A stretch of DNA of 64,000 bases from Halobacteriovorax sp. Lineage in GTDB: Bacteria; Bdellovibrionota; Bacteriovoracia; Bacteriovoracales; Bacteriovoracaceae. Both the position numbers and the translations under genes were made by a program. Positions 35,933 to 43,814 of the stretch are shown in pieces (within the stretch, counting starts at the first letter, position 1; each line of letters starts with the position of its first letter). Under the pieces are notes generated by a model. It saw only the letters and a list, made by a program, of their open reading frames with translations, was not told where the DNA came from and ran no database searches. The stretch is from contig PBIO01000019.1 of the NCBI GenBank assembly GCA_002720865.1, forward strand, positions 1-64,000, written 5' to 3'.

Positions 35933-37384
35933 ATGTTTGATACTTTAAGCGAAAAGTTTTCTGATGCCTTTAAGCACCTTCAAGGTAAAGGCAAGATTTC
36001 AGAGTCCAATATTGAAGACGCCCTTAAGGACGTGCGAACTGCTCTTCTTGAAGCGGACGTAAATTTCAAAGTCGTTAAGGCCTTTATTGGTGCTGTAAAA
36101 GAAAAGGCTCTTGGTGAAAAAGTTATCACCGGTGTTAATCCTGATGAACAATTTATTAAGATTGTTCACGATGAGCTTGCCTCTGTCATGGGAAGTGCCA
36201 ATGAGGAAGTTGATCTAGAGCGACCAGGTCCCGTTCCCGTTTTAGTGGTAGGTCTTAACGGTCAAGGTAAGACAACTTTTACCGGAAAGCTTTCTAAACA
36301 TTTAATCGAAAAGAAAAGTAAGTCTGTACTAGTCGTTCCTGCAGATACCTTTCGTCCAGCCGCTAAGGATCAGTTAATCACTTTATCAAAACAAGTTGGG
36401 GTAGATTATTTTGATAGTGATCTATCTAAGCACCCAGGGGATATTGCTAAAGAAGCTCTAGCCTATGCAAAAGAACAAGGTAAGGACGTGGTCATTATCG
36501 ATACGGCCGGTCGTCTTCATGTTGACGATGAGCTTATGGGTCAGCTTAAAGAAGTAGGGCAGGCCGTAAAGTCTCACAATCCTGAAATTCTTATGGTAGC
36601 CGACGCCATGACTGGTCAAGAGGCCGTTAATGTTGCGAAAACTTTTCACGATGCCTTAGGCCTAACCGGAATTGTTCTTTCAAAAATGGATTCGGACGCA
36701 AAAGGTGGTGCCGCTCTATCCATTCGTCATGTAACCGGAGTGCCAATTAAATATATTTCAACTGGCGAGAAGATGAAGGACCTTGAGCTCTTTCATCCAG
36801 ACAGGCTAGCGGGAAGAATTCTAGATATGGGGGATGTTGTCTCACTTGTCGAAAAAGCTGAAGAGCATATTGATGAGAAAGAAGCTGAACGCATGATGAA
36901 AAATATGGAAAAGGGGAAGTTCACTGTCGATGATTTTATGAAACAGATGGACATGATTAATAACCTTGGATCCATGGGTTCTATTTTAAAAATGATCCCA
37001 GGTATGGGTGGGGCCTTAAGACAAATCGGAGATCTTTCCCCGGCCGAAGATGAAATGAAGCGTATGAAGGTCATCATCAACTCCATGACCAAACAAGAAC
37101 GCCAAGATTATAAAGTGATAAAAGAATCTCGTATAAAAAGAATTGCTACTGGCTCAGGAAACTCTGAGTCGGCGGTTAAGGACTTTATTGCTAAGTTTCG
37201 CCAGATGGAAAAGATGATGGGTGGAATGATGCAAATGATGAAAGGTGGCGGGATGCCGGGGATGCCCGGAATGCCAGGCATGCCTGGGGGGGGCGGCCAA
37301 GCAGGCTTTCGCCAGCAGCCAGGTATGGGCAAAAAACCTAAGAAGAAAGGTAAAAAAGGCGGCCCCTGGGGCGGATTCTTTTAG
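35933..37384 (+). CDS. ffh: signal recognition particle protein Ffh
   Basis: The SRP54 GTPase of 483 residues that targets ribosome-nascent chain complexes to the membrane. N domain, then G1 GLNGQGKTTFTG, DTFRPAAKDQL, DTAGRLHVD and TKMD-type SKMDSDAKGGA, then a Met-rich M domain (MEKMMGGMMQMMKGGG) with a Pro/Gly/Met repeat and a basic tail. Position 5' to rpsP and khpA is the usual order. GAGGAG precedes the ATG, and a CCTCA-TGAGG mini-hairpin overlaps that site. The stop codon TAG lies inside the left arm of a REP-like palindrome (37382-37456). Confidence 0.97.
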   Translation: MFDTLSEKFSDAFKHLQGKGKISESNIEDALKDVRTALLEADVNFKVVKAFIGAVKEKALGEKVITGVNPDEQFIKIVHDELASVMGSANEEVDLERPGPVPVLVVGLNGQGKTTFTGKLSKHLIEKKSKSVLVVPADTFRPAAKDQLITLSKQVGVDYFDSDLSKHPGDIAKEALAYAKEQGKDVVIIDTAGRLHVDDELMGQLKEVGQAVKSHNPEILMVADAMTGQEAVNVAKTFHDALGLTGIVLSKMDSDAKGGAALSIRHVTGVPIKYISTGEKMKDLELFHPDRLAGRILDMGDVVSLVEKAEEHIDEKEAERMMKNMEKGKFTVDDFMKQMDMINNLGSMGSILKMIPGMGGALRQIGDLSPAEDEMKRMKVIINSMTKQERQDYKVIKESRIKRIATGSGNSESAVKDFIAKFRQMEKMMGGMMQMMKGGGMPGMPGMPGMPGGGGQAGFRQQPGMGKKPKKKGKKGGPWGGFF

Positions 37385-37456
37385 GTTCCATGCACCTTTT
37401 GGGGTGTTGCGCGTCATTTGAATGACGCAAAACACCCCAAAAAGAGCATGGAACCT
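37382..37456. repeat. REPIN-like palindrome between ffh and rpsP
   Basis: A long imperfect inverted repeat. Left-arm blocks 37383-37393, 37397-37408 and 37411-37418 pair with 37446-37456, 37431-37442 and 37421-37428. In the left arm, TAGGT-C and CCTTTTGG-G sit at the same spacing as in the 25-bp repeats around the transposase at 40276, so it looks like two inverted REP copies. It may also end ffh transcripts. Confidence 0.65.
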
Positions 37457-37466
37457 TTCTAAGACG

Positions 37467-37495
37467 TTGACATATTTGGACCGGCAACCTATTTT
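37467..37495 (+). promoter_or_regulatory. sigma-70-type promoter for rpsP
   Basis: TTGACA (37467-37472), a 17-base spacer, and TATTTT (37490-37495), 34 bp before the rpsP start and just after the REPIN-like palindrome. This lets rpsP be transcribed independently of ffh. Confidence 0.55.
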
Positions 37496-37529
37496 GGGGT
37501 GCTAAAAGTTAAAAGCTCAGGAGAAGTTA

Positions 37530-37781
37530 ATGCTTTCAATTAGATTATCACGCGGTGGTCGAGTGCACAGACCAGTTTATACAATCGTTGCTGCTGACAG
37601 CAGAAGATCAGCTACAGGGAAATTCCTTGAAAAGCTTGGTCGTTACGAGCCACAAAATGAAGAGGGAGCTACCTTGATTGACGTTAAGGCCGACAGAATC
37701 CAGCATTGGGTTTCTAATGGTGCTCAACTGTCTGATACGGTTAAATCACTTTTAAAGCGTAATAAAATTACTTTAGGTTAA
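37530..37781 (+). CDS. rpsP: 30S ribosomal protein S16
   Basis: The 83-residue S16 protein of the small ribosomal subunit. MLSIRLSRGGRVHRPVYTIV and the block SRRSATGKFLEKLGRYEP are diagnostic. CAGGAGAAG precedes the ATG. It is in the usual place after ffh, but a REP-like palindrome and its own promoter separate the two. It is followed 85 bp later by khpA, with a small hairpin (37824-37843) between. Confidence 0.97.
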   Translation: MLSIRLSRGGRVHRPVYTIVAADSRRSATGKFLEKLGRYEPQNEEGATLIDVKADRIQHWVSNGAQLSDTVKSLLKRNKITLG

Positions 37782-37823
37782 TCTTAGCGCATAATAGTTG
37801 GAGTTGCCGCAGTTTAGCGGGGG

Positions 37824-37843
37824 AAGTACGAGCACACGTACTT
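37824..37843. promoter_or_regulatory. small hairpin between rpsP and khpA
   Basis: AAGTACG and CGTACTT form a perfect 7-bp stem with a 6-base loop in the 85-bp spacer, 24 bp before the khpA start. No T-run follows, so it is probably an RNA processing or stability element. Confidence 0.35.
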
Positions 37844-37866
37844 TCTAATGAAACGAGAGAGATGTT

Positions 37867-38106
37867 ATGAGTGAATTAAAAGACCTTATTAATTACGTAA
37901 GTAAAGCCCTTGTAGATATGCCAGACAATGTTGAAGTTAATGAAATTGTTGGAGAGCAAACTACAGTGATTGAGCTTAAAGTAGATAAAACAGACCTTGG
38001 AAAGGTTATTGGAAAGCAAGGTCGAACGGCCCGCGCCCTAAGAACTATCCTTAATGCGGCCTCAACAAAGCTCAAAAAACGGTCAGTTTTAGAAATCATC
38101 GAATAA
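37867..38106 (+). CDS. khpA: KH-domain RNA-binding protein KhpA (YlqC)
   Basis: A 79-residue single KH domain with the signature [18 protein letters not shown], a perfect G-x-x-G loop. KhpA proteins bind RNA, usually as a heterodimer with KhpB, and help regulate cell division and envelope synthesis in Gram-positives; the role here is unknown. It follows rpsP as in many genomes, but rimM, trmD and rplS do not follow. A terminator lies 36 bp after the stop. The ribosome binding site is weak (GAGAGAG directly before ATG). Confidence 0.92.
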   Translation: MSELKDLINYVSKALVDMPDNVEVNEIVGEQTTVIELKVDKTDLGKVIGKQGRTARALRTILNAASTKLKKRSVLEIIE

Positions 38107-38142
38107 ATAAAGAAATTCATACAATTTTTTTTTTGAAAAAAT

Positions 38143-38164
38143 GGACTCGTAAGGGTCCTTTTTT
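38143..38164 (+). terminator. intrinsic terminator after khpA
   Basis: GGACTC-GTAA-GGGTCC stem (one G-T pair) at 38143-38158 followed by six T; ends the ffh-rpsP-khpA region. Confidence 0.7.
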
Positions 38165-38270
38165 ATTGTCTTCTTAATAAAATTTAATCCGCTCTTAATT
38201 TTACTTGAAAAAAAATCCATTGATCAGATTATCCTAAGGGAGAAAGAAAGCATAACCGTAGGTGGTCAGT

Positions 38271-38639
38271 ATGTCTGGGGAATTAAAAGTACTAATTGTC
38301 GATGATGAAGAAGATCTGGCCGAGATCGTTTCGGAGTCTTTAGAAAAAGATTTTTCTTCATCCTATGTTACCTGCGCCGCCAAAGCACTTAGCATGGTAG
38401 AAAATGGTGAAGTTGATGTCATCATTTCTGATTCAAATATGCCAGGAATGACAGGGCTAGAACTCCTTGAAAAATTAAAAGTAAGCCAGTCCAAGGTTCT
38501 TTTTTACCTGGCCACAGGAGATATAGGGGTAACAGAGCAGATGATCCTTGATAAAGGGGGGCATGGTGTCTTTGAAAAACCCTTTAGTCCTAGCGCGATA
38601 GTAGGTAAGATTAAGGAGGATTTTCAAAAAATACAGTAG
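38271..38639 (+). CDS. stand-alone response regulator receiver domain
   Basis: A CheY-like receiver of 122 residues with no output domain. The acidic pair D11-D12, the phosphoryl-acceptor D54 (ISDSNMPGMTG), the T82 switch position (ATGD) and K103 (FEKPF) are all present, so it should be phosphorylated. Start: ATG 38271 with AGGTGG eight bases upstream, preferred over GTG 38262. It is followed 7 bp later by the SIS gene, so co-transcription is likely. No histidine kinase is in the window. Its partner is unknown. Confidence 0.92.
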   Translation: MSGELKVLIVDDEEDLAEIVSESLEKDFSSSYVTCAAKALSMVENGEVDVIISDSNMPGMTGLELLEKLKVSQSKVLFYLATGDIGVTEQMILDKGGHGVFEKPFSPSAIVGKIKEDFQKIQ

Positions 38640-38646
38640 GAGTTTA

Positions 38647-40170
38647 ATGAAGGCCCAAGATTTTTTGGCCATAGCAGATAAGTTTCACCTCGGTAGTCTT
38701 CCTACTGAGCAGCCGCATCCTAAAACCAAACAACTTTCAACCTTAGCTAAGTCAGATTGCTTGAAGGCCGTGACTCTTTTACATCAAATAGATTTAGAAA
38801 TGCTTTCAGTTCTTAGAACAAAACTTTTAGAAATAAAAAAACTATCTAAAGAGTTAAAAGAAGTGTTCTCAAAAGGTGGGCGAGTCTTTCTTTGCGGCTG
38901 TGGGGCGACCGGAAGGCTCTCTCTAGTTTTAGAAACTATTTGGCGCCACGATCATCCCAATGATAATCGCGTGCAGTCTTTTATGGCAGGAGGGGATGTT
39001 GCACTTATTTCCTCAATTGAAAAATTTGAAGATTATCCGGATTATGGAAAACGCCAGCTTGAAGAAATGGGCTTTAAAGAGGGGGATATCCTGCTCGCTT
39101 CTTCTGAAGGAGGTGAAACTCCCTGGGTCATAGGCGCAGCCGAAAGAGCGACGGAGCTTTCTTCCTACGGCTCCTATTTTCTTTATTGTAACCCTGACGA
39201 AATATTAATCAAACAAGTAGAGCGTAGTAAAAAAATTATAGAAAACCCTAAGGTAAAAAAGATTAATCTCTCAACGGGGCCCATGGCCTTAAGTGGCTCA
39301 ACAAGAATGCAGGCCAGCTCTATTTTGATGTACGCCATTGGGCTTGCCCTAAACGGAACTGAAAAAGGTAGCGAATGGATCGAAGAGTCCTTTGAAGGTT
39401 TTAACAAATTCTTTAGTGAACTAGACTTTACCCCCTTTGCGGACTTCGTGATTCACGAAGCTGATCACTATAAAAAGGGTGATTATATTTTTTATCAGTC
39501 CAGTGCCTTCCTTGGGATTTCAATTCTTACGGATACCACCGAGCGCTCTCCAACCTTTAGTTTATTTCCCTTTGAAAATAAAAATGACGAAGAAAAAGCT
39601 AAGCGAGCTTCCCTTGTTTATTTAAAACTTATGGGGGCCACTTCCGCTGAAGAGGCTTGGCGAAAACTTCTTTATAGAGAACCAAGAACCTTTAAATGGG
39701 AAGATTCAGAAGGCTTTGGCGATAGAACAACTCATGAAAAGCTGTTGGGCTTTGATATCTCTGAAAATATTGTCATGGAGCGGGAGAGTTACTTAAAGGG
39801 AAAAAGCACAACCTTTATCATTGAACAATTGGGTGTGGATCTACATTTTAAAATCGATGACCTCAATTGGAGCACTGGAATAAGCCATTTAAATTCATTA
39901 GAAATTCATATGCTCTTAAAAATGATTCTTAATAATCACTCAACTCTCGTTATGGGAAGGCTTGGACGCTATGAAGGAAACTTAATGACCTGGGTCCGAA
40001 CTAGCAACAACAAGCTTATCGACCGCGCCATTCGCTATGTAGAAATTCTCCTAAAAGAAAAAGGAATAAAAAAATCATACGAAGAAATTGCGACGGCACT
40101 TTTTGAGCTTAAGTCTGAGCTCTCGGAAGATGAACCTTTGGTAATGAAGCTCGTTGAAGAACTCTCGTAG
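38647..40170 (+). CDS. SIS-domain protein, MurQ / glucokinase-regulator-like
   Basis: A 507-residue sugar-phosphate-binding SIS protein. The N-terminal half follows the MurQ/GCKR pattern: LCGCGATGRLSLVLE, MAGGDVALISSIEKFED, ASSEGGETPWVIGAAERA and STGPMALSGSTRMQASS. MurQ cleaves the lactyl ether of N-acetylmuramic acid 6-phosphate in cell wall recycling. The protein is much longer than MurQ (about 300 residues), with a second SIS-like half, as in GCKR-type proteins, so a regulatory or different isomerase role is possible. AGGAG precedes the ATG. The stop codon TAG lies inside the left 25-bp inverted repeat of the transposase element. Confidence 0.85.
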   Translation: MKAQDFLAIADKFHLGSLPTEQPHPKTKQLSTLAKSDCLKAVTLLHQIDLEMLSVLRTKLLEIKKLSKELKEVFSKGGRVFLCGCGATGRLSLVLETIWRHDHPNDNRVQSFMAGGDVALISSIEKFEDYPDYGKRQLEEMGFKEGDILLASSEGGETPWVIGAAERATELSSYGSYFLYCNPDEILIKQVERSKKIIENPKVKKINLSTGPMALSGSTRMQASSILMYAIGLALNGTEKGSEWIEESFEGFNKFFSELDFTPFADFVIHEADHYKKGDYIFYQSSAFLGISILTDTTERSPTFSLFPFENKNDEEKAKRASLVYLKLMGATSAEEAWRKLLYREPRTFKWEDSEGFGDRTTHEKLLGFDISENIVMERESYLKGKSTTFIIEQLGVDLHFKIDDLNWSTGISHLNSLEIHMLLKMILNNHSTLVMGRLGRYEGNLMTWVRTSNNKLIDRAIRYVEILLKEKGIKKSYEEIATALFELKSELSEDEPLVMKLVEELS

Positions 40171-40190
40171 GTACACGCTTCCTTTTGGAG
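40166..40190 (+). repeat. REP-like inverted repeat, left copy
   Basis: A 25-bp sequence that is a perfect inverted copy of 40910-40934. It carries GTAG at the outer end, as REP elements do, and a TTCCT-AGGAA mini-hairpin (40179-40193). The stop codon of the SIS gene (TAG, 40168-40170) lies within it. Confidence 0.9.
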
Positions 40191-40230
40191 GAATCAATAG
40201 GTTAGAAGTGAAAAAAATGCGATTTTTTAG

Positions 40231-40255
40231 GGAGTCTTTGAAGACTCCTTTTTTT
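40231..40255 (+). terminator. intrinsic terminator after the SIS gene
   Basis: GGAGTCTT and AAGACTCC form a perfect 8-bp stem with a 2-base loop, followed by seven T. It lies between the left repeat and the transposase, so it would also insulate the transposase from SIS gene transcription. Confidence 0.9.
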
Positions 40256-40275
40256 ATTTGAAGTATTTAGCTTAA

Positions 40276-40908
40276 ATGCCAAGAAAGAATCTAATTCGTC
40301 AGAGTCAATTTCCCTATCATGTCTATATTCGCACCACAAACAAGGATTGGTTTAAGATCCCTATGTACCGCATGTGGGAACTTTGTTTTGAGTGTCTTGA
40401 ATATGCCTTAGATAAAGAGAACGTGGTCATTCATGCATTTGTGCTGATGAGCAATCACTATCATTTGTTAGTGACGACGCCGGAAAGTAATCTTGATAAG
40501 TTTATGGAGCATTTTAATCGACGTCTAAGTAAAAAGATTAATCAAGAAGCGAAAATGCAAAACCATAAATTTGCGAATCGGTATAAGTGGACAATTGTAG
40601 GGACTAGGTCTTACTTATTTAATATCTACCGCTATATTTATCAAAATCCCATACGGGCAGGCTTGTGCCAGCGATGTATTGATTATCCATACACGAGTTT
40701 AAGGTTTAGTCCTTCACAGTTGCGTATTTTAGGAATCAAGGTCCATCTTAATTATTTTGAGTATCGTCAATGGATGGAGGAAAGAGGCGGATGTGAATTT
40801 GAGGATGTGATTCGAAAGGGTCTTAATAAGTCGCATTTTGAGATAAATAGTAAAACAAGAGTCGGTATTCAAAAATTACTCAAGACTGTACCGGCTAAGT
40901 ACCTGTAA
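40276..40908 (+). CDS. REP-associated tyrosine transposase (RAYT, IS200/Y1 type)
   Basis: A 210-residue HUH single-strand transposase. The HUH motif is SNHYHLL (H61, H63) in the typical HAFVLMSNHYHLL block, and the catalytic Tyr is in YRYIYQNPIRAGL (Y118, Y120 or Y122). RAYTs process REP sequences and are usually single-copy domesticated genes. Here it is flanked by 25-bp perfect inverted repeats that resemble REPs, and a palindrome of related sequence lies 2.8 kb upstream at ffh. There is no clear ribosome binding site. The frame is intact, so it is probably functional. Confidence 0.93.
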   Translation: MPRKNLIRQSQFPYHVYIRTTNKDWFKIPMYRMWELCFECLEYALDKENVVIHAFVLMSNHYHLLVTTPESNLDKFMEHFNRRLSKKINQEAKMQNHKFANRYKWTIVGTRSYLFNIYRYIYQNPIRAGLCQRCIDYPYTSLRFSPSQLRILGIKVHLNYFEYRQWMEERGGCEFEDVIRKGLNKSHFEINSKTRVGIQKLLKTVPAKYL

Positions 40909-40909
40909 G

Positions 40910-40934
40910 CTCCAAAAGGAAGCGTGTACCTACG
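40910..40934 (-). repeat. REP-like inverted repeat, right copy
   Basis: The exact inverted copy of 40166-40190, starting 2 bp after the transposase stop. The stop codon of tatA (TAG on the minus strand, 40932-40930) lies in it at the same internal position as the SIS stop in the left copy. Confidence 0.9.
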
Positions 40935-41127
40935 CGTCTTTATCGGTTTTGTCTTCGAGGTTAGCGTCGGCGGTATTTTGGTTTTCTTTGCCTTCTTTAA
41001 GGCCATCTTTGAATTGGTTGATTGAAGTTCCAAGAGCGCGGCCTAATTGAGGAAGCTTCTTTCCACCAAAAAGAAGAAGGACAACCACAAGTAAGATAAC
41101 TAATTCGCCCATTCCTAAACCAAACAT
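40930..41127 (-). CDS. tatA: Sec-independent translocase subunit TatA/E
   Basis: A 65-residue Tat component: one N-terminal membrane helix (LVILLVVVLLLFG), the FGGKKLPQLGRALG hinge with Gly and Pro, an amphipathic helix NQFKDGLKEGKE, and an acidic tail. TatA forms the pore that exports folded proteins with twin-arginine signals. tatB and tatC are not adjacent, so they are elsewhere. The end of the gene lies in the right REP-like repeat. It has its own start 51 bp from the queF stop. Confidence 0.93.
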   Translation of the reverse strand: MFGLGMGELVILLVVVLLLFGGKKLPQLGRALGTSINQFKDGLKEGKENQNTADANLEDKTDKDA

Positions 41128-41178
41128 ACAATTCTCCGTGTTCTTCGTTACCTGATCATTTTAGCTTAAATTCAGGTT

Positions 41179-41688
41179 CTAGTACAATTTTGAAAGAGGC
41201 ATAGAGTATTTGCCCGGTGCGTACTCGCTGAAACGCTTATTTTTAAGGTCTTTAAACTTCTTAGTCCCATTGTCCGCTGAAGCGTAAGGAAAAATGGCGA
41301 TGCCACCTCTAGGGGTAAATTCACCAATGACTTCGAGGTATTTTGGCTTCATTAGTTTCATAAGGTCGTCGCACATAGTTTGAACGCAGTCCTCGTGAAA
41401 GTCCCCATGATTTCTAAAGCTAAAAAGGTAGAGCTTTAGGGACTTTGACTCAACCATGGTTTTATCAGCGATATAATTAATATAGATCTTGGCAAAATCA
41501 GGTTGATTCGTTTTTGGGCATAGAGAGGTAAATTCCGTACAAATAAAGGTCGTCCATGCTTCTGAGCTTGGGTTTTTATTAGGAAACTTCTCAAGGATCT
41601 TTGGAGAGTAGGTGGAGGGATACTCCGTCGTCTCACCGAGACCTAGGTTCTTAACGCCTTTACGTATTTTTTGTACTTTCTTTGCCAT
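41179..41688 (-). CDS. queF: NADPH-dependent 7-cyano-7-deazaguanine reductase
   Basis: Type I QueF, 169 residues, reducing preQ0 to preQ1 in queuosine biosynthesis. The nucleophile is C57 in FTSLCPKTNQPDF, with D64, the VESKSLKLYL block (E80) and FHE at 97-99. About 45 residues precede the core, a Lys-rich N-terminal extension. queC, queD and queE are not in the window, and I see no preQ1 riboswitch upstream. It is probably cotranscribed with tatA (51-bp spacer), although they have unrelated roles. Confidence 0.95.
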   Translation of the reverse strand: MAKKVQKIRKGVKNLGLGETTEYPSTYSPKILEKFPNKNPSSEAWTTFICTEFTSLCPKTNQPDFAKIYINYIADKTMVESKSLKLYLFSFRNHGDFHEDCVQTMCDDLMKLMKPKYLEVIGEFTPRGGIAIFPYASADNGTKKFKDLKNKRFSEYAPGKYSMPLSKLY

Positions 41689-41796
41689 AAGGCTTTTTAG
41701 CAGGGTTCATCTTTAATTTGAAGGCATGTCCAGAAAATGAGTAAGTTTAACTACGGCGGCGCGTTATGGTCAGTTTTTAAGTAATCCTCTATAAAG

Positions 41797-41812
41797 ATGT
41801 CCTCGAGGACAT
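41797..41812. promoter_or_regulatory. 16-bp perfect palindrome overlapping the MFS ribosome binding site
   Basis: ATGTCCTCGAGGACAT is a perfect palindrome with GAGGA, the likely ribosome binding site of the next gene (5 bp before ATG 41815), in its right half. It could be an operator, or it may close the ribosome binding site as RNA. Confidence 0.45.
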
Positions 41813-41814
41813 TT

Positions 41815-43155
41815 ATGACAGCTACAGATTCACCAAAATTATCGCCTCAGGCGGTTTCATCTTTAAAAATTATCTTTCTTACCTTGTTTTTAGACTTGGT
41901 GGGGTTTTCGATAATCTTTCCACTCTTTCCGGCCATGGCCAAACATTATCTTGCGGTAGATGGGGAGAATATTCTTCTTCGTTTTATCTTTGATAGTATT
42001 CGCCAGCTAACTGAAGTGGGTGGTTCTGATGTCAATGGAATTGTGCTTTTTGGCGGGGCCCTAGGGGGTCTTTATTCATTACTACAATTTATCGCTGCTC
42101 CAATTTGGGGAAGTCTTTCTGATCGAATGGGAAGAAAGCCCATACTTATGATTTCAGTTTTTTGCTTGGCCCTAAGCTATTTGATGTGGGTCTTTGCTGG
42201 CTCTTTTACGGTCCTAGTCTTGGCCAGATTTATCGGCGGAATTATGGGCGGAAATATTTCTGCGGCCACTGCGGTTGTTGCCGATGTAACGACGAGAGAA
42301 ACTCGTTCTCGCGGAATGGCCACCATTGGAATTGCTTTTGCCATGGGATTTATAATTGGTCCGGCCATGGGGGGAATTTGCTCAATGTATAATCCTCTAA
42401 TTAATAACCCCGAGTGGGCGGCCTATGGAATAAATCCTTTTAGCGCGCCGGCGGCCTTGGCCTTTATCCTAGCTTTTATCAATTGGTTCTTTATTTGGAG
42501 AAGATTCAAAGAAACTCTTCCTGAGGAAAAAAGAGGGAAGCCTTCAAGTGATCGCACCAATAATATCTTAAAACTTTTTAAACCTCTTCCTTATGAAGGA
42601 GTAAACCTTACTAACTTTGGGCATTTTTTATTTCTTACGGCCTTTAGTGGAATGGAATTTACTTTGACCTTTTTGGCGGTCGAAAAACTTAGCTACTCGT
42701 CTATGGATAATGCCTATATGTTTATCTTTATCGGCTTTATCATTGCCCTTGTTCAAGGGGGCTTTGTGCGAAGAAGAGCCGGAAGTATCGGAGAGAAAAA
42801 AGTGGCCATGATGGGGCTAGTGACTATTATTCCAGGCCTTATTCTTATTGGTATGGCTTCAAGCTCTTTTCTTCTTTATGCAGGGCTATTCTTTTTAGCG
42901 GCGGGCTCGGCCATGGCCATTCCTTGCTTAACTAGCTTAGTAAGTTTATTCACTCCATCAGAGGAGCAAGGAAAAGCTGTGGGGATTTTTAGAAGTTTAG
43001 GGGCCCTGGCACGAGTGATCGGACCGATTGGAGCTTCAATTCTTTATTGGAGAATGGGTTCAAGTTGGCCTTATTATTTAGGTGCAGCTTTTTTAATTAT
43101 TCCAATATTGATGATCGGAAAACTTCCTAAGCCAAATAAAGACGTAACCGCTTAA
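41815..43155 (+). CDS. major facilitator superfamily transporter (drug-efflux-like)
   Basis: A 12-helix inner-membrane transporter of 446 residues. The motif A variant SDRMGRKPILM lies between helices 2 and 3, and FIGGIMGGNISAATAVVADVT with GIAFAMGFIIGPAMGG gives the antiporter-type motif C region, as in TetA-like proton antiporters. A large central loop between the halves contains KETLPEEKRGKP. Start: ATG 41815 with GAGGA at 41805-41809; ATG 41797 is in frame but would make the palindrome coding and has no site. Substrate is unknown. It converges with the MBL gene (4-bp stop overlap). Confidence 0.9.
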   Translation: MTATDSPKLSPQAVSSLKIIFLTLFLDLVGFSIIFPLFPAMAKHYLAVDGENILLRFIFDSIRQLTEVGGSDVNGIVLFGGALGGLYSLLQFIAAPIWGSLSDRMGRKPILMISVFCLALSYLMWVFAGSFTVLVLARFIGGIMGGNISAATAVVADVTTRETRSRGMATIGIAFAMGFIIGPAMGGICSMYNPLINNPEWAAYGINPFSAPAALAFILAFINWFFIWRRFKETLPEEKRGKPSSDRTNNILKLFKPLPYEGVNLTNFGHFLFLTAFSGMEFTLTFLAVEKLSYSSMDNAYMFIFIGFIIALVQGGFVRRRAGSIGEKKVAMMGLVTIIPGLILIGMASSSFLLYAGLFFLAAGSAMAIPCLTSLVSLFTPSEEQGKAVGIFRSLGALARVIGPIGASILYWRMGSSWPYYLGAAFLIIPILMIGKLPKPNKDVTA

Positions 43156-43814
43156 GAAAGAAAAGGGTTATTTGATTTTTCAAAATGGATCAGAGTTTCT
43201 GGTCCATGACCGGTTATGACTTCTGTTTCTCCCGGGAGTCCAATCAGGCGATCTTTAATACTTTTTAATATTTGATTTGTATCGCCCCCAGGTAAGTCAG
43301 TTCTTCCTATACTTCCTTTAAAGAGGGTATCTCCCGCAAGCAAGACTGGAGTATCAAAGTAGTCCGTATAAAAACAGCACGAACCTGGCGTATGTCCTGG
43401 AGTATGAACTGTATGGAGAAATTCTTTTAATTCAGTAGATTCTAAAGAAAAGGTTTCGTTGTCTACCAAATGAGAATGAATTTCACCTGGCTTAGCAACG
43501 GGCTGGTTAAAGAACATGCCTTGTTCTGCCAAGGCCTCATATAAAAACATATCTCCGTCATGTAAATGAGATGTGGCCCCTGTTTTTCTCGCCACCTCGG
43601 CACTCTGTCCAATATGATCAAAATGAGCATGAGTATGAAGAAGCTTTTTAACATCTAGCTCTCTTTCCTCAATAAGGTTCATGATTTGATCAAGATCATT
43701 TCCCGGGTCAACTACTATAGCTTCCTTGGTTGATTCGCTATAAATTAAAGAGCAATTACATTGAAAGGAGCCAACTGGAAATGATTCAAGAACTAGGTCA
43801 TTTTTTCTTCTCAT
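43152..43814 (-). CDS. metallo-beta-lactamase-fold hydrolase (glyoxalase II-like)
   Basis: A 220-residue MBL hydrolase. It has the zinc motif HAHFDH (HxHxDH), TPGHTPGSCC (third His) and LAGDTLFKGSIGRTDLPGG (bridging Asp), ending in VITGHGPETLI (last His). This is the YcbL/GloB-like subgroup that often hydrolyses thioesters such as S-lactoylglutathione. The start overlaps the end of the ATP-grasp gene by 4 bp, so they are coupled. Exact substrate is unknown. Confidence 0.92.
   Translation of the reverse strand: MRRKNDLVLESFPVGSFQCNCSLIYSESTKEAIVVDPGNDLDQIMNLIEERELDVKKLLHTHAHFDHIGQSAEVARKTGATSHLHDGDMFLYEALAEQGMFFNQPVAKPGEIHSHLVDNETFSLESTELKEFLHTVHTPGHTPGSCCFYTDYFDTPVLLAGDTLFKGSIGRTDLPGGDTNQILKSIKDRLIGLPGETEVITGHGPETLIHFEKSNNPFLS

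Noticed and set aside
38107-38261. Missing rimM-trmD after khpA
   Set aside because: Their absence here is a simple difference in gene order, common among bacteria, and not evidence of loss.
41689-41796. preQ1 riboswitch upstream of queF
   Set aside because: No stem with the A-rich tail of preQ1-I aptamers is visible in the spacer on the minus strand.
42162-42392. Overlapping plus-strand ORF inside the MFS gene
   Set aside because: It is out of frame within conserved transmembrane helices; His/Gly/Cys-rich composition is typical of a shadow frame.
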